Source: Persicaria tinctoria
Taxonomy: Eukaryota; Streptophyta; Magnoliopsida; Caryophyllales; Polygonaceae
DNA: 64,000 nucleotides
Assembly (NCBI GenBank): GCA_037127255.1
Contig: JBANSL010000004.1
Coordinates: 85,580,627-85,644,626, forward strand
Reading direction: 5' to 3'
Shown: piece by piece, positions 1 to 10,679 of the stretch
How the letters are laid out: each line of letters opens with the position of its first letter
Numbering within the stretch: the first letter of the stretch is position 1
The notes under the pieces: model-generated
What the model saw: the letters and a program-made list of their open reading frames with translations, nothing else
What the model was told of the DNA's origin: nothing
Databases searched by the model: none
Position numbers and translations under genes: made by a program

Positions 1-240
1 TGTTTAAAGGGTTCATTGTCTTTTTGATGGAGGGTATGATTGTCTACACTGAGAAGGAGATTTTATCTCTTTGAAGCGTAGAGTTCAATTCAAGGTTTTT
101 TTTTTAATTTTATAAGAGGGTTTAGGCATAATGTCCTCTTTCGATTGTAATTTACATTTGTAACTAATGAAATAGGCGTGGGGATGATCCTCTCGGCACG
201 GCCGGGTTCCAAACCCCCTCAAAAAATGATGTTATAGTCA
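1..240 (+). mobile_element. hAT transposase 3' tail fused to beta-glucosidase intron shard
   Basis: The first bases match the intron stretch that precedes the last exon of the beta-glucosidase copies elsewhere (about 16715, 21215, 45665). From about base 35 the sequence encodes the end of an hAT C-terminal dimerisation region, reading MIVYTEKEI, followed by a degenerate 3' tail. A GC-rich motif near 176-220 (GGCGTGGGGATGA...) recurs in four other copies in this window. The copy is truncated at the window edge and has no open frame. It is a relic. Confidence 0.6.
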
Positions 241-657
241 TTTTATCCTAAGCAAAGTTTATCTGCACCCTTTCGATCTCTCCAACGCCGGAGACGATCA
301 ACTTCAGGCAAAACTACCTGAAAACACTCCCACAATGGTAAGAACAACTTTAGCATTCTTTTTGCATATTGAACCGGTGCTTGTAGTATACAACTATTAT
401 ATTTAACGATTTTATAAGGGTTCGTTCTTCATTATCTCGTAGGAGTGGATTATCCCGGAAGTATTACCATGTCCAAATCCCATACATGAAAAACCTCTGC
501 AAGTCAATTGACAAGGGAGCCAGCATAGACTACCAGTCACTACCTTACCTGCTCAATTTTTGTGTTGTTCATTTCAACACCTCGAGGGTTACCCAAAACT
601 TGTTGGGCCTATGGGCCCATTTGTTCGGCCCAATTGGAATGACCATTTGCTGGGTCA
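241..657. other. Intergenic stretch, nothing recognised
   Basis: No gene family recognised. A short open frame of 70 codons (486-698) runs into the neighbouring element and has no recognisable motif. The left target-site copy of the Mutator-like element lies at 658-666. Confidence 0.4.
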
Positions 658-666
658 TTATACAAA

Positions 667-2309
667 GGATAAACCGTAGAAAACCACCCTTTAAATAGGG
701 TATATTGCCCAAAACCACCCCTTAAAATAAAAATTGCATAAAACCACCCTTTATAATAAGTATGTTAGCATTTAACCACCCTCGTTCCTAATTCCGTTTG
801 TAGGCTGTTAAATTGAAGTAATTTACTATTATGCCCCTGCTCTTTTATTAATATTACATGCCATTTTAGGGTTAAAAAAATTTAGGGGTGGGGGTGACAA
901 TGGGTCGTGCAGCCCGGGGAGAATGGTGCGGCTATGAGGAGGAGGCTGGGACTAGGGGCTGTTGTAGAGGTTCGGGCGAGGCGGGGTTAGGGGCTGTTGT
1001 AGAGGTCCGGGTGAGGTGGGCAAGGCTCCGGAGAGCCCAGATTTGGCGACGGGGCAAGGGATGAAGGCGGGGGAATCCGGGGAAGAGGTGGAGCGACGAC
1101 AACGGGGCAATGACGGCTGACGACTGTTGCCTTGAACGCGAAGCCTACATCTTATCTTCACCCATCGGCATCGCTTGGTCCTCCACGAGCAACACCAGCG
1201 CAGTCAGATGCGAGGTGACGAGATTGATTTCACATCCCTCCCCCCTGTCCGCTGCTTCTTCTTCATTCTATTTCTTCATCTCTTTCCCTATTATCGATTA
1301 TCCTTCGATCTGCTTCTTCATCTCTTTCTTTGCTTCTTGATCTCATTTTCTCCTTCTTCTACCGGTGATGTGCTCTCCCCATTTCCCTTCTTTCTACTGG
1401 TGTTGTGTTCGAACCCGTTGACAGGGCTACGGTCGCCGACCTTTACCTTTATTTTGGTTTTTGAATGCTAACCCTAGATTGGAAAATTGGGACTCAAATT
1501 GGATTAATTTGGTAAGGTGGATGATGTCGATAGATCTGAATTTGCTCTTTGAATGGGGCTTCGAAATCTCCTCCTTTGTTAACAGGGCTGCCGAATCCCA
1601 AATCCCATAAAATCCCCAAATCCCATAAATCAAGTATCCCCAAATCCCATGAATCCCTAAATCCCTGAGCAATTTGGAGTGGTTGTAGTGGTGGTGGACT
1701 AGTAGTGGTAGCGGTGGTGGTATCCGGAAGTTGTGGTGGTGAAGTTTTCTGCGTTATGTGCCATGGCTAAAGTTGAAGAGGCAAGAAGAAGATGAATAGT
1801 ACAGGGACACATTTTCCTTAATTTTATACTCCCTCTGTTAATTAAAACTTGTCGTTTACTATTTATGCACGCTTTTTTAAAATGATAAAAATTTATATAA
1901 AATATTACTCCGTAACATTTTTTTACATTTGATTTTATAAATTCATACTTAATTGTAATAAGTATGAAATTATTTTAAAAAATTATTTCAAAAGTTAATA
2001 TTTATATATTTTTTAACACCTCAAAAAACGTGCATTAATAGTAAAACGTCAAGTTTTAATTAACGGATGGAGTATTAATTTTAGTCTTTTTTCTTTCTTT
2101 TCAATCCTAATATGGCATGTAATATTGATAAAATAATAGGGGCATAATAGTAATTTACTTTAATTTAACAGCCTACTAACGGAATTAGGGACAAGGGTGG
2201 TTAAATGCTAACAAACTTATTATAAGGGGTGGTTTTATGCAATTTCTGTTTTAAGGGGTGGTTTTGGACAATATGCAGCATTTAAAGGGTGGTTTTCCAC
2301 GGTTTACCC
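667..2309. mobile_element. Mutator-like element with about 200 bp TIRs
   Basis: Terminal inverted repeats of roughly 200 bp run from 667 to about 870 and from about 2100 to 2309. The left end reads GGATAAACCGT and the right end is its near reverse complement, ACGGTTTACCC. Both arms carry the same run of AAACCACCC motifs and a GTTAGCATTTAACCACCC block. A perfect 9 bp target duplication TTATACAAA flanks it (658-666 and 2310-2318). Long TIRs plus a 9 bp duplication are diagnostic of Mutator-like elements. No transposase was found, so it is non-autonomous. The GC-rich interior (about 890-1480) differs in composition from the flanks and may be captured gene sequence (Pack-MULE), but the source gene was not identified. 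Confidence 0.88.
1829..2072. mobile_element. Stowaway-type MITE nested in the Mutator-like element
   Basis: The termini are inverted repeats: the left end reads CTCCCTCTGTTAATTAAAAC and the right end, reversed, reads CTCCATCCGTTAATTAAAAC. The element is flanked by TA on both sides (1827-1828 and 2073-2074), the target site of Tc1/mariner-type Stowaway MITEs, and the CTCCCTCNGT terminus is that family's signature. It is 244 bp, AT-rich and non-coding. It sits inside the Mutator-like element and therefore inserted later. Confidence 0.88.
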
Positions 2310-2318
2310 TTATACAAA

Positions 2319-4068
2319 GAAGGCAAAGAAGACCACTTCTCCAAAATTTGAATTCAAGAGAGTGCATCATATCCAAAGAAGCCTCGTCAATGAACAAGAT
2401 ATAGTTGAAGAGGAACCCACTCTTAATCGCCTTATCTTCTTAAGGTCTTATTGTAGATGACATTCCTTGGTCAAGTCAGTCTTTGACTCATAGTTTATAC
2501 TTTATTAGTCATATAAGTAACACAGTTGCCCATCTTCCTACTAAGGTGTGTCCTGATATGGGCTATGTACAAACTTTTGATAGAAGTTGCTCTCGTGGGT
2601 TGGTTTTACTGTTGTGTGTGCGCTAGTTCAACTTGGTTATTTGAGTGTGATTCTACTAACATGAATTATTTCCACAAAGGGGGTCTTGCGCGCCCAATAG
2701 ATTGCTTACCTAGTAGCTTAAGCTTGTGTATTAGATTAGAAGGATTTTCCACTTAAATCGTGTTATTATTTACGCTTTTATTATGTGGTTTTGCATTGTA
2801 CGTAGGATAACGCAAGAACGTACTGCGTAGCTGATGTTGGTGGTGAAAAATGAAATTATTGAACTGAATTGCTATGTATGTAGTTGCCCAAAAGCTACCA
2901 CATATGATACGGGCGTGCTTCATTATTTTGTTTCCCAACTCGAATGGCAAAGGTGGGCCTTAAATCTCCACTATCTTCATTTTGTGCATTTGCTTGATTT
3001 TGGACTTTAGAAAAAGTGAGTCGTCGGTTCATATACAAGATATTATCATTACCGCTTGGACAATTAAAAATTCAATCTGTAATCGTAACGACCCAATTGC
3101 AAGAGCGGAGCTCAAGCTTTCCCAGCCCCTTCTCATCAATGGACTCCTGACGTATACGAAGAAGTACGGTTCGTTCGAAAAATTCCTAGTTCTCTATCTA
3201 TCTTCGAGATGTGGATTTTTCAAAACTCCATGGGCCATTTTCATATTATCTTAGCCCCCTTTTAGTTTAGTATATAATGGTTGATATAATCGGATATCAA
3301 TATCACTTGATATTAAAATATCGTTCAATATTGATATCTAATTGTTGTACGATATCGATATCAAATATCAAATTCTTTGAAAGATAAATCAAACATGTGA
3401 TATGCATAGCTTCACAAATGCTTCACAATTAAGAGTGATGGTTAGCACATGACATTTGTGGTTGATACAATAAAAGTAGTAAAGTAATTAAGGGGTTATT
3501 AATATTTAATGATTAGGAACGAAAAGGAGATTGAGTACGGTGGTGGTGCCACCACCAGCGCGTGGTGGTCCGGTGGGGGATTGCTAGCTAGTTAGCTCCT
3601 AAAGTCTACAGTGGCCACCGACGGAAAGAGGTCCGGTGGGGACCACTCCTCAAGGAAGACCGCCCTACATAGTACATCCTATATTAATGTTATGCCACAA
3701 TTCGTCTCTTACTTGCATTATTTGATTGTTTTTGGATTGATGCATCCGTTTTTTAGGTACATACACAAATATATTTTTTTATATATAACAAATATAAAAA
3801 AAAAAAAATTGTTATCTGCAAGTAAAGTAATGAAAAAATCTTGTTTTTGTCATTTCTAGATATGGAGAATTGATTTCAACGATCATTGAGTAATTTGAGT
3901 TAGCTATATTACATTTATTGTTTGTTTGATTTTGTAGCTAAAAATAGAATAAGTGTAATATATCAAATGAAGTAAAATTAAATATGTTTTTTGAATCCAC
4001 ATTGATAGGTGTACTCCTACAAATTTACAATTACGCAAAACACAAAAAATTGAAACATGTATATGATA
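2319..4068. other. AT-rich intergenic DNA, no gene recognised
   Basis: Only short open frames without recognisable motifs. At about 3275-3365 there is a cluster of GATATC/GATATT repeats with dyad symmetry. At about 3535-3650 a GC-rich patch of GGTGG and CCACC words may be part of another degenerate element. No coding call is supported. Confidence 0.4.
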
Positions 4069-4076
4069 CATATATC

Positions 4077-4898
4077 CAGGGCCGTGCGGATAGTTTTGGG
4101 GGCCATGTGCAAAAAAAATAATTAGACATTATTCATATATTGTGTTAACCATCGTATCTTTTTTATAAGTTGCATTATGTAAATTGTTTTGCTATTATTA
4201 AAAAATATATAATTATGTTTTTATTTTAAAAAATCAACAATGAATCTATTTATATTTACAAAATGTACAAAAAGATATCAAAATGCCAAGGACGGTAAGG
4301 CGTATGGTAATTCAAAGTCAACTTTATGTACATTAAATTAATCAAAATAGAAATAAGGTAAAAATTTGAACCCTTTAAACATTCTTTTAAATATAAAATG
4401 GTTGTGAATGATTCTTTAAAAATGATAAATATGATTTTCTTAAAAAATTTATATGACTTTCGTAATAAGTTCACTATTTTTTTTTTAATTTTGGTGAAAA
4501 GTTCATTAATTTCTCTAAGTAATGGGCTTTGTATGTTTGTTTCTTTTAAAGAGAAAGATAATAATTTTTTTAAAATGATTTAAAAAATAAATTAAAAGGT
4601 GCAAATCCCATGAAAAAAGGCTCCTTAATATAGTAGTAATATTATTGTTTTTTATGAAAGATAAAGAAGAGCTTATACAAAAAAAAAGGAAAAAGATATG
4701 CTGTTGATGGGAGTCGAACACTGGCCAAGGCAAAGGATGAAAAGCACTGTTGCCTAGCTTACCAGTGGACCACATTGGCCAATTTAATTAACTAACAGAC
4801 TTTTTTATTTTTTACCTAAAAACAAAGCGTTATTGGGCCCCTCAAAATTTGGGGCCCTGTTCAGCCAATCCGCCTGAATCTCCCTTAGCACGGGCCTG
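4077..4898. mobile_element. Non-autonomous hAT-like element
   Basis: Short imperfect terminal inverted repeats: the left end is CAGGGCCGTGC and the right end, reversed, is CAGGCCCGTGC. Flanking 8-mers CATATATC (4069-4076) and AATATATC (4899-4906) match at 7 of 8 positions, as expected for an aged 8 bp hAT duplication. The 822 bp interior is AT-rich and encodes no transposase. A tRNA-like segment lies near its right end. Confidence 0.7.
4697..4780 (-). repeat. tRNA-like segment with Pol III box A/B words
   Basis: On the minus strand there is a box-A-like word TGGTCCACTGGTAAG and, about 40 nt later, a box-B-like word TGTTCGACTCC, with tRNA-like spacing. No convincing cloverleaf forms, so this is a tRNA-derived relic or SINE head inside the hAT element, not a tRNA gene. 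Confidence 0.45.
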
Positions 4899-5039
4899 AA
4901 TATATCCCTCCCTCTATCTCCTAGTAAGAAGACTTTCACCCTTTTCACCATCAAATCGAAGATCTTATTTGGTTAACCATAACATTAACAATAGTTTATG
5001 ATATCACTAATGATTGACCGTAATCAGGCTATTGGTTTG

Positions 5040-5385
5040 GCTTGATGGGGCTTACGGGATTGGAGAGGGGAGCCACAACAGCCGGGAACAACCTTTGGAA
5101 GGTGCTATGGACGCTTCCGATTCCACCAAAAGTCCGGACCTTCGGTTGGCGCTTGCTGAATAAAGCCTTGAGTGTTAAGGTGGGATTGGTTATGCGAAAG
5201 ATCATGGCGTCGGCCCAATGCGATCGATGTGGTCTTGCGGAGGAAACTTTTGTTGGCATGCTCTCTTCTCTTGTCCGTGTGCTGAGGCTATATGGGACCA
5301 GTCCTCTCTATTGTCGACGATCAGGGGGTCGAGTGCGCAATCAGTAATGGGGCTGCAGAGGATGTTTTGGGAATGAACAAGTTTT
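5040..5385 (+). pseudogene. LINE reverse-transcriptase zinc-binding (zf-RVT) fragment
   Basis: The plus-strand translation gives LWKVLWTLPIPPKVRTFGWR and then a CDRCG zinc-binding motif. That is the pattern of the zf-RVT domain found after the reverse transcriptase in plant non-LTR elements and in derived host fragments. The frame shifts near 5262: after the shift the expected Cys-rich and AIWD-like residues continue in another frame. Only the C-terminal domain is present, with no endonuclease or RT. The CACTA element at 5401 begins just downstream and probably cut this copy. Confidence 0.75.
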
Positions 5386-5655
5386 TGTAACTGATGTTCC
5401 CACTACAAAAAAAATTGTTTTAGAAACGGCACTTTTCCGTCGCAAAAGCTAGGATTGCCGTCACAAATACTTTTTTGCGACGGCTATGCAGCGGTCGCTA
5501 GCTCTAGGGTAGCAAATAATATTTAGCGACGGAAATTGCCGTAGCAAATACTTTTTCCCGCCCTTTTCCCTCTTGGCATAACATTACCCCTTTTTGTGAC
5601 GGTAAATATCCCGTTGCTAATGGGTTTATTAAAATTAAAAAAAAATGATAATAGT

Positions 5656-5724
5656 AGCCTATGCGGGATTTGAACCCGCACCAATGTGCATTAACACATC
5701 GCTCTACCATTTGAGCTAATAGGC
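5656..5724 (-). tRNA. tRNA-Ile(AAT)-like sequence, degenerate, inside CACTA element
   Basis: On the minus strand the acceptor arm GCCTAT pairs with ATAGGC, the D arm is CTC/GAG, and the T arm is a perfect GCGGG/CCCGC around TTCAAAT. The anticodon arm ATGTG/CACAT closes a six-base loop TTAATG, one base short of normal, with AAT at the anticodon position. Overall it resembles plant tRNA-Ile(AAU). A run of nine T follows about 15 nt downstream, which could terminate Pol III. At about 69 nt with a short loop it is probably a tRNA-derived relic carried by the transposon. Confidence 0.6.
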
Positions 5725-6254
5725 TTAAAAATTACAAACCACCTTCTAGTGATTATTTACATGCTAATCAGACAAGGAATGTCGGACTTGTTCTATAAAA
5801 CCTTAGTTCATTAGTAGTATAGACAACAACGGGAAGTTACTAACTCGTTTAGTCAACAAAGGATGGTCATACATCGCTTAACTAAATGGAAGGCAAAGAA
5901 AGCAAAGACAATAATGTCCACTAAAGAACAACAGAAAAGCAGTAGAAACTGAGAGTAAAATGAAAAGAGTTGAAGACAATTAAGAAAGAAGGACAAAGAG
6001 ACCATCATTCACAAAACCAAGGTGGACTATACTCGTGTATCCACCATTGTCATCCTAAGACCCATATAATAAAATAGATGACTAGGAAAGACATATGACT
6101 ACGTGCATTTATGCATCCCATCTTCAATTTCAAAATTATCATTTAACAAATAGAAGTTTCAAGACAAAGCAACATGACAAAAAGCGCAAAAGTAGAATAA
6201 AAGCGCAGTCGTAAGTCTAACTTCACAACTGAATCCTAGTGTATGAATGCTCAC

Positions 6255-6333
6255 CTGATAATGCATTGTAGGAGGTTGAGTATCTGAATCACAGCAAGGT
6301 ACATCAGGTTTCGCTGTAGCCTTGCTTGGGTTC
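6255..6333 (-). other. Exon-like segment inside CACTA element
   Basis: On the minus strand a pyrimidine-rich TTTTAG acceptor precedes, and a CAG|GTGAGC donor follows, a 79 bp open segment encoding NPSKATAKPDVPCC and further residues. It could be a captured exon. The source gene is not recognised, and no matching neighbouring exon could be joined to it. Confidence 0.3.
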
Positions 6334-9300
6334 CTAAAATATAGCACGAAACGAACTTGATTAACTAACCTTGCAACAACATATCACATATATTGCAGTA
6401 TGTTCAGTATATGGAAAAAAGGTAAAGCTAACTATGAACACCGATTCAAAAGGTTCATTAATTTGCGAATACATTAATGTATATCATACAGCCACCTGTT
6501 GAGTATACGGAAAATCTATGGATATATGATACAACCACCTTGTTCAGTATACGGAAAAAAGGTAAAGCTAACTATGTATCAGAGTAGTAATGACTTGGGG
6601 TATGTTAAACTTGTAATCTTGATGAAAATCTATGGATATATTAACTATGTAATCTTTGTGAATACATTAAATAAGTAAAATCTAGGTTAGCCGGACAAAC
6701 TCCATAGCGTTTTTGCAAAGTTAACAAGTCGTTAATGTATATCATACAGCCACCTGTACTAGTACTCACTCCTAAGCTTAATACGATGGATAACGTATGA
6801 ACTAACCTTTTTTCAGCAATTGAACAAAACTAATGGTATGATGAGATATGAGACAATACAAAACAAAACAAACAAAGATAAGCAAAAACAAATACCAATT
6901 GAGAAGAACTAACCTTTTTTCAGCAATTGAACAAAACTTGAGGAATGTTTTATGGTTCCATGGTACTACAAAGTAGTAGCTGCCAAATTAATAAAATGAT
7001 AAAATAATAAACAAATGATCACACACTAATTTAATAAAAGGGGGAGAAAGTACCAATGCCATTATAAATTTATAACTAGTAACATGTGTATCAAAATTAA
7101 AGGAGGAATGTTTTATGGTTCCATGGTACTACAAAGTAACGAATTGTCATTCCTCTCCCTTATAACTGGTTTCTCTCCATTATGTATCAAAATTTCATAC
7201 ACACACCAAAACTAATATCTTATAACAGATAGCAATTAATGTGTGTTTGTGGATCAGCAAGAACTAGCCCTAAGATAAAACTGCATAGTGTATGAAGATG
7301 TATGGCCAACTGCACCAAAGAGAGAAGTTTGGATTAGAGGAGCTTCAAAAGTAAAACCTCTCCATCAAGCAACCATAAGAGGATCTATATATATTTACTA
7401 CCCTTTGGCTAAAAATAAAAAGGTCCTAATCTTATCATATCATTTCAGACACATACTATAGATTCAAGCAACCTCTACACATTATCATATAGCATAGGAC
7501 CAAGAAACAACATATATTTACCAGGCAATTTGAACTCGAGTGCCCCAAAAGTTCTCTTAGCCATTGACACCTAAAACATCCTAGGGTAGTTTAAATGTTC
7601 ATGCCTTAATGGCGACATCAAGAAAACATCAATTGAGTTTGTTCTGTACATTATTGCAAGTAAACAAGTATATGGACACACAATTTACCAGGGAGATGCC
7701 ACTAGAACCAAGTTCGCACATTGTGTTGATGTTCACCTCGGCAACAAGTAATTCAGTTGCAATCTGCATAGTTCGGGATAAATATTCTCTATCACTAACA
7801 ATCAATTGGCAGTCCAGTTGCTAATTCCTTAAATGTGGCCAGCCAACATTCTCAACTTCAATTGTTAATATCCGAAAGTTAGGATTAAAGAGGGAAAATA
7901 GCATAAGATTTTCCTTAAAGAATGAGCTATTTTAATAAATAGCTCTGAGATATGATAATATAACACAAAAGATTTTGCGCACATGAAAAGCAAGTAAACA
8001 AGATTAGTCATTTATTATACCATGTAAACCCAACAAACAATGCAAGCCACACACTAAACAAATTACCAAATCCATGAATGTCTACGTCTCCCCAACTGTA
8101 TTGCTTTGTTTCCTTCATTACGACAGCTTGAGAAATCTATAAAAGTTCAGGTCTCCAAAACACTCGGTTAATCAGATAATTTTAAGCTAATCTCTCACAC
8201 TTTTATTTGATGTTTGCATTAAGAGATATGTACAAAGTATGTGCTAAGTTAGTATAAAGAGCACTAGGCTGCGTTCATGGGTACAACTCCAATATAATAA
8301 AAAAGAAAGAAAGAAATGGCAGGCTTTCGAGAATACAATTACTGTCCAATCTTATGGAAATTTTTGAACAATCATTTAATCTAGTTATACAGAGACTTAG
8401 CTCAAGTTATATATGTTTCATAATGGGACATAATAGATAAAATGGTCAAAGACTAGGCTGAAATCTTTAATAGCTTTGCTTGTCAGTAGCTAAAAAAAAC
8501 TGCTTTATGTGATTATTTTCAAAACATTTGCGAGGATGATGATTTGAGTTTTTGCTTTTATATAAAGAATATCAGATCCTGAGAATCCAAAGAAAAATGA
8601 TCGGTTTCTAATACTTATACACGAAGAAGAAGAAAAATCTGACTATACTAGTAATGGAAAGTATGCATGATAATATGATATGATAAAAAAAAGAAGGTGC
8701 AGGGTAATAAAAGAAGTATCTACATACAAGCAAATTACATGCATACACCGACTGTTGAATGGGTAGTAACTACAAGCTTCACATTAAAGGTTAGCAGATG
8801 AAAAGAATAAGGAAACGGATTTAAGAAGCTGGCAATGATAATTCAAAGGTACACATCACTCTATGCTAAGTGCTTAACTGATTAAGAATGAAACATTGTT
8901 TTTCGATATGATTAAGGTTTAAATACTAGTAGAGATAAGAATACAGAACCCTTTCGGAAAGGAAAAAGAAATAATCAGATTGAACACGGTAAATGTCAAA
9001 TGTGGTATTGCACGCTAGTCAACTTAAAAGAAAGCAAACTCTAATCTAATCTGCGATGACAAAGTAGTAAAGAACAAAATGATCAGGACTATATACCGAA
9101 TAATCTTTCATGTTTAATGGAACATAGAGCAAGAAAGCCTCACCACTCATAGAGCTTCTTCCAAATTTCCTCATAAACTAAGACATAATCAATAATATCA
9201 ATAGAAGATTCTCTTGCCTTACATGTGAAAACAAACAAAAGGAACTCCATTCTACAACAGGGGTTCCCTCATTCAATAAATAGGCAGCAATGGTTTCTCA

Positions 9301-9379
9301 GTTTCTCACTACTTTCCCATCAAAGATTGTTCTTACAACACAAGTGAAAAAAGCAGATCCCCAACCAGCAATAACTCAC

Positions 9380-9535
9380 CTGTTGGAGACGAGATAATAC
9401 AAATCCCCTTCCTTTAATTAAATATGACTCCCTCTTCGATATCAACTCCGAGATTACCCGCCTCTCTTCTTTAGGTGTACACTGTGAGCAAATATCTCCA
9501 TTCACCATCATACACCCTGAATCTGGTATCGTCAT
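9380..9535 (-). pseudogene. Captured exon 1 of a UBP8/9/10-like ubiquitin-specific protease
   Basis: The minus-strand translation from 9535 begins MTIPDSGCMMVNGD and continues CTPKEERRVISELISK. That is the N-terminus of plant ubiquitin carboxyl-terminal hydrolases of the UBP8/9/10 group, just before the DUSP domain. Near 9420 the frame shifts by one base; in the shifted frame the sequence continues KEGDLYYLVSNR, the expected family sequence, and ends at a consensus donor (CAG|GTGAGT). The exon and its splice site are preserved, so genomic DNA rather than mRNA was captured. The catalytic Cys and His boxes are absent, so no deubiquitinase can be made. Confidence 0.75.
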
Positions 9536-10265
9536 ACACGATCCCAACCCTAAAATCAACAACATTAAAAACACAAACCTAAAACACAAATTGCAAAGCA
9601 ATAAAGCAAAAATCCAAATCCAGATAGAAGACCACCACATTCAGAAATTAAACCTGATCGGGATCAAGTCACAGCAGCGGCGGTGACCTTACAAGCCACT
9701 AGAAGAGGCGTTTCTAGGGCACGGAGGATTCCGGCGACCCTAGCGGAGATGGAGGGCGAATTTCTGAGACAGGTAGCGAAAGAGGTAGGCCGAGAGACGC
9801 AGAAGAATCACGCGAGAGGAGGAGCGTGGCCAGAAGAACTGAGAATGATGAGAGGGCTGCGACTGAGGACTTGTCTGCCATGGAAGCTCCATCGAGCTCT
9901 AACACTCGATCTCCAGAGATCGGTCGCCCTTGGTCTCTCAAACCCTAGCTCCTCTCTACGGCAAATGGGGAAGTTTGATAACTGAGGAGCGGCGGAGTGG
10001 TAGGGTTTTTATTTCCTTTCTTCCGTTTTCTTTTCTTTTTGTTTTTAATAAAAATTAGTTACGGCAACTACTAGTGGTGGTCGCAAATGTCATAAAATGT
10101 GAGACAGCTACGCCGGCCGTCGCTTAACCCGTGGCAAAGACATATTAGCAACGGAAAAACCATGCCGTTTCTAAATTGGCGTAGCTAAAGCAATTTTTTT
10201 TTGTAGTGTCTGTCCAACGTTCTTTCCTTGGCGGAATTAGATTTGGAATGATAAGAGATATAACT

Positions 10266-10327
10266 TGTTTGGTTTAATTTATTAGAACTCTTTTGATTAA
10301 AAGGGTTCTAATATATTAAACCAAACA
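10266..10327. repeat. 62 bp near-perfect palindrome
   Basis: TGTTTGGTTTAAT at 10266 is matched by ATTAAACCAAACA ending at 10327. The arms pair across nearly their whole length with about three mismatches and a tiny loop. This could be a foldback MITE remnant. Confidence 0.6.
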
Positions 10328-10679
10328 ATATATAATTTGTATATCTACGGCCAGTCATCAGTGATATCATCGTCATCAGTGATCATAAACTATTGTTAAT
10401 GTAAAGGACAAAAATTGTCTCACATCAAAATTTTGAATAAATCAAGCTTATATTTCTTTTTTTTTATCAATTGGTTTTAGGGTATGTTTGGTTTTGACTA
10501 TCAAATATTCCTATATTTTTTAAATAAATTTATCTCAAAAAAGCATCACAAGCAAATAAAGCCCATATATAAGAAAAGACAAACATATCGTGTTGTTATT
10601 TTTGGCAGCAACATACTTATCGTTTCTATAAATCTGAATATTTGATACAGTCTTCTTCCTGAAATCACCACCAAGCAAA

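Larger units (their letters stand above)
5401..10208. mobile_element. CACTA (En/Spm) DNA transposon, non-autonomous, with captured gene sequence
   Basis: The left end is CACTACAAAAAAAATTG and the right end is CAATTTTTTTTTGTAGTG, perfect CACTA termini. Flanking triplets are TCC and TCT, an imperfect 3 bp duplication. Sub-terminal zones (5430-5610 and 10060-10190) are packed with short direct and inverted GCGACGG / CCGTCGC / TTGCCGT words, as expected for transposase binding arrays. The 4.8 kb interior has no TNPA/TNPD-type ORF. Instead it holds a tRNA-like sequence, a first exon of a ubiquitin-specific protease on the minus strand and at least one other exon-like segment (6255-6333, minus, bounded by AG and GT). 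It is best read as a gene-capturing CACTA that relies on transposase in trans. Confidence 0.9.

Noticed and set aside
952..1471. Open frames inside the Mutator-like element
   Set aside because: Several overlapping frames on both strands in a GC-rich patch; none resembles a transposase or a known gene.
3275..3365. GATATC-rich dyad region as a protein-binding array
   Set aside because: AT-rich low complexity with irregular spacing; nothing distinguishes it from background.
5656..5724. Functional nuclear tRNA gene
   Set aside because: Six-base anticodon loop, mismatch at the seventh acceptor pair, short total length and location in a transposon argue for a relic; kept only as tRNA-like.
9683..9985. 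Plus-strand 100-codon frame near the CACTA right end
   Set aside because: It opposes the captured UBP exon and probably lies over that gene's 5' untranslated or promoter region; composition is Arg-rich by chance of GC content.
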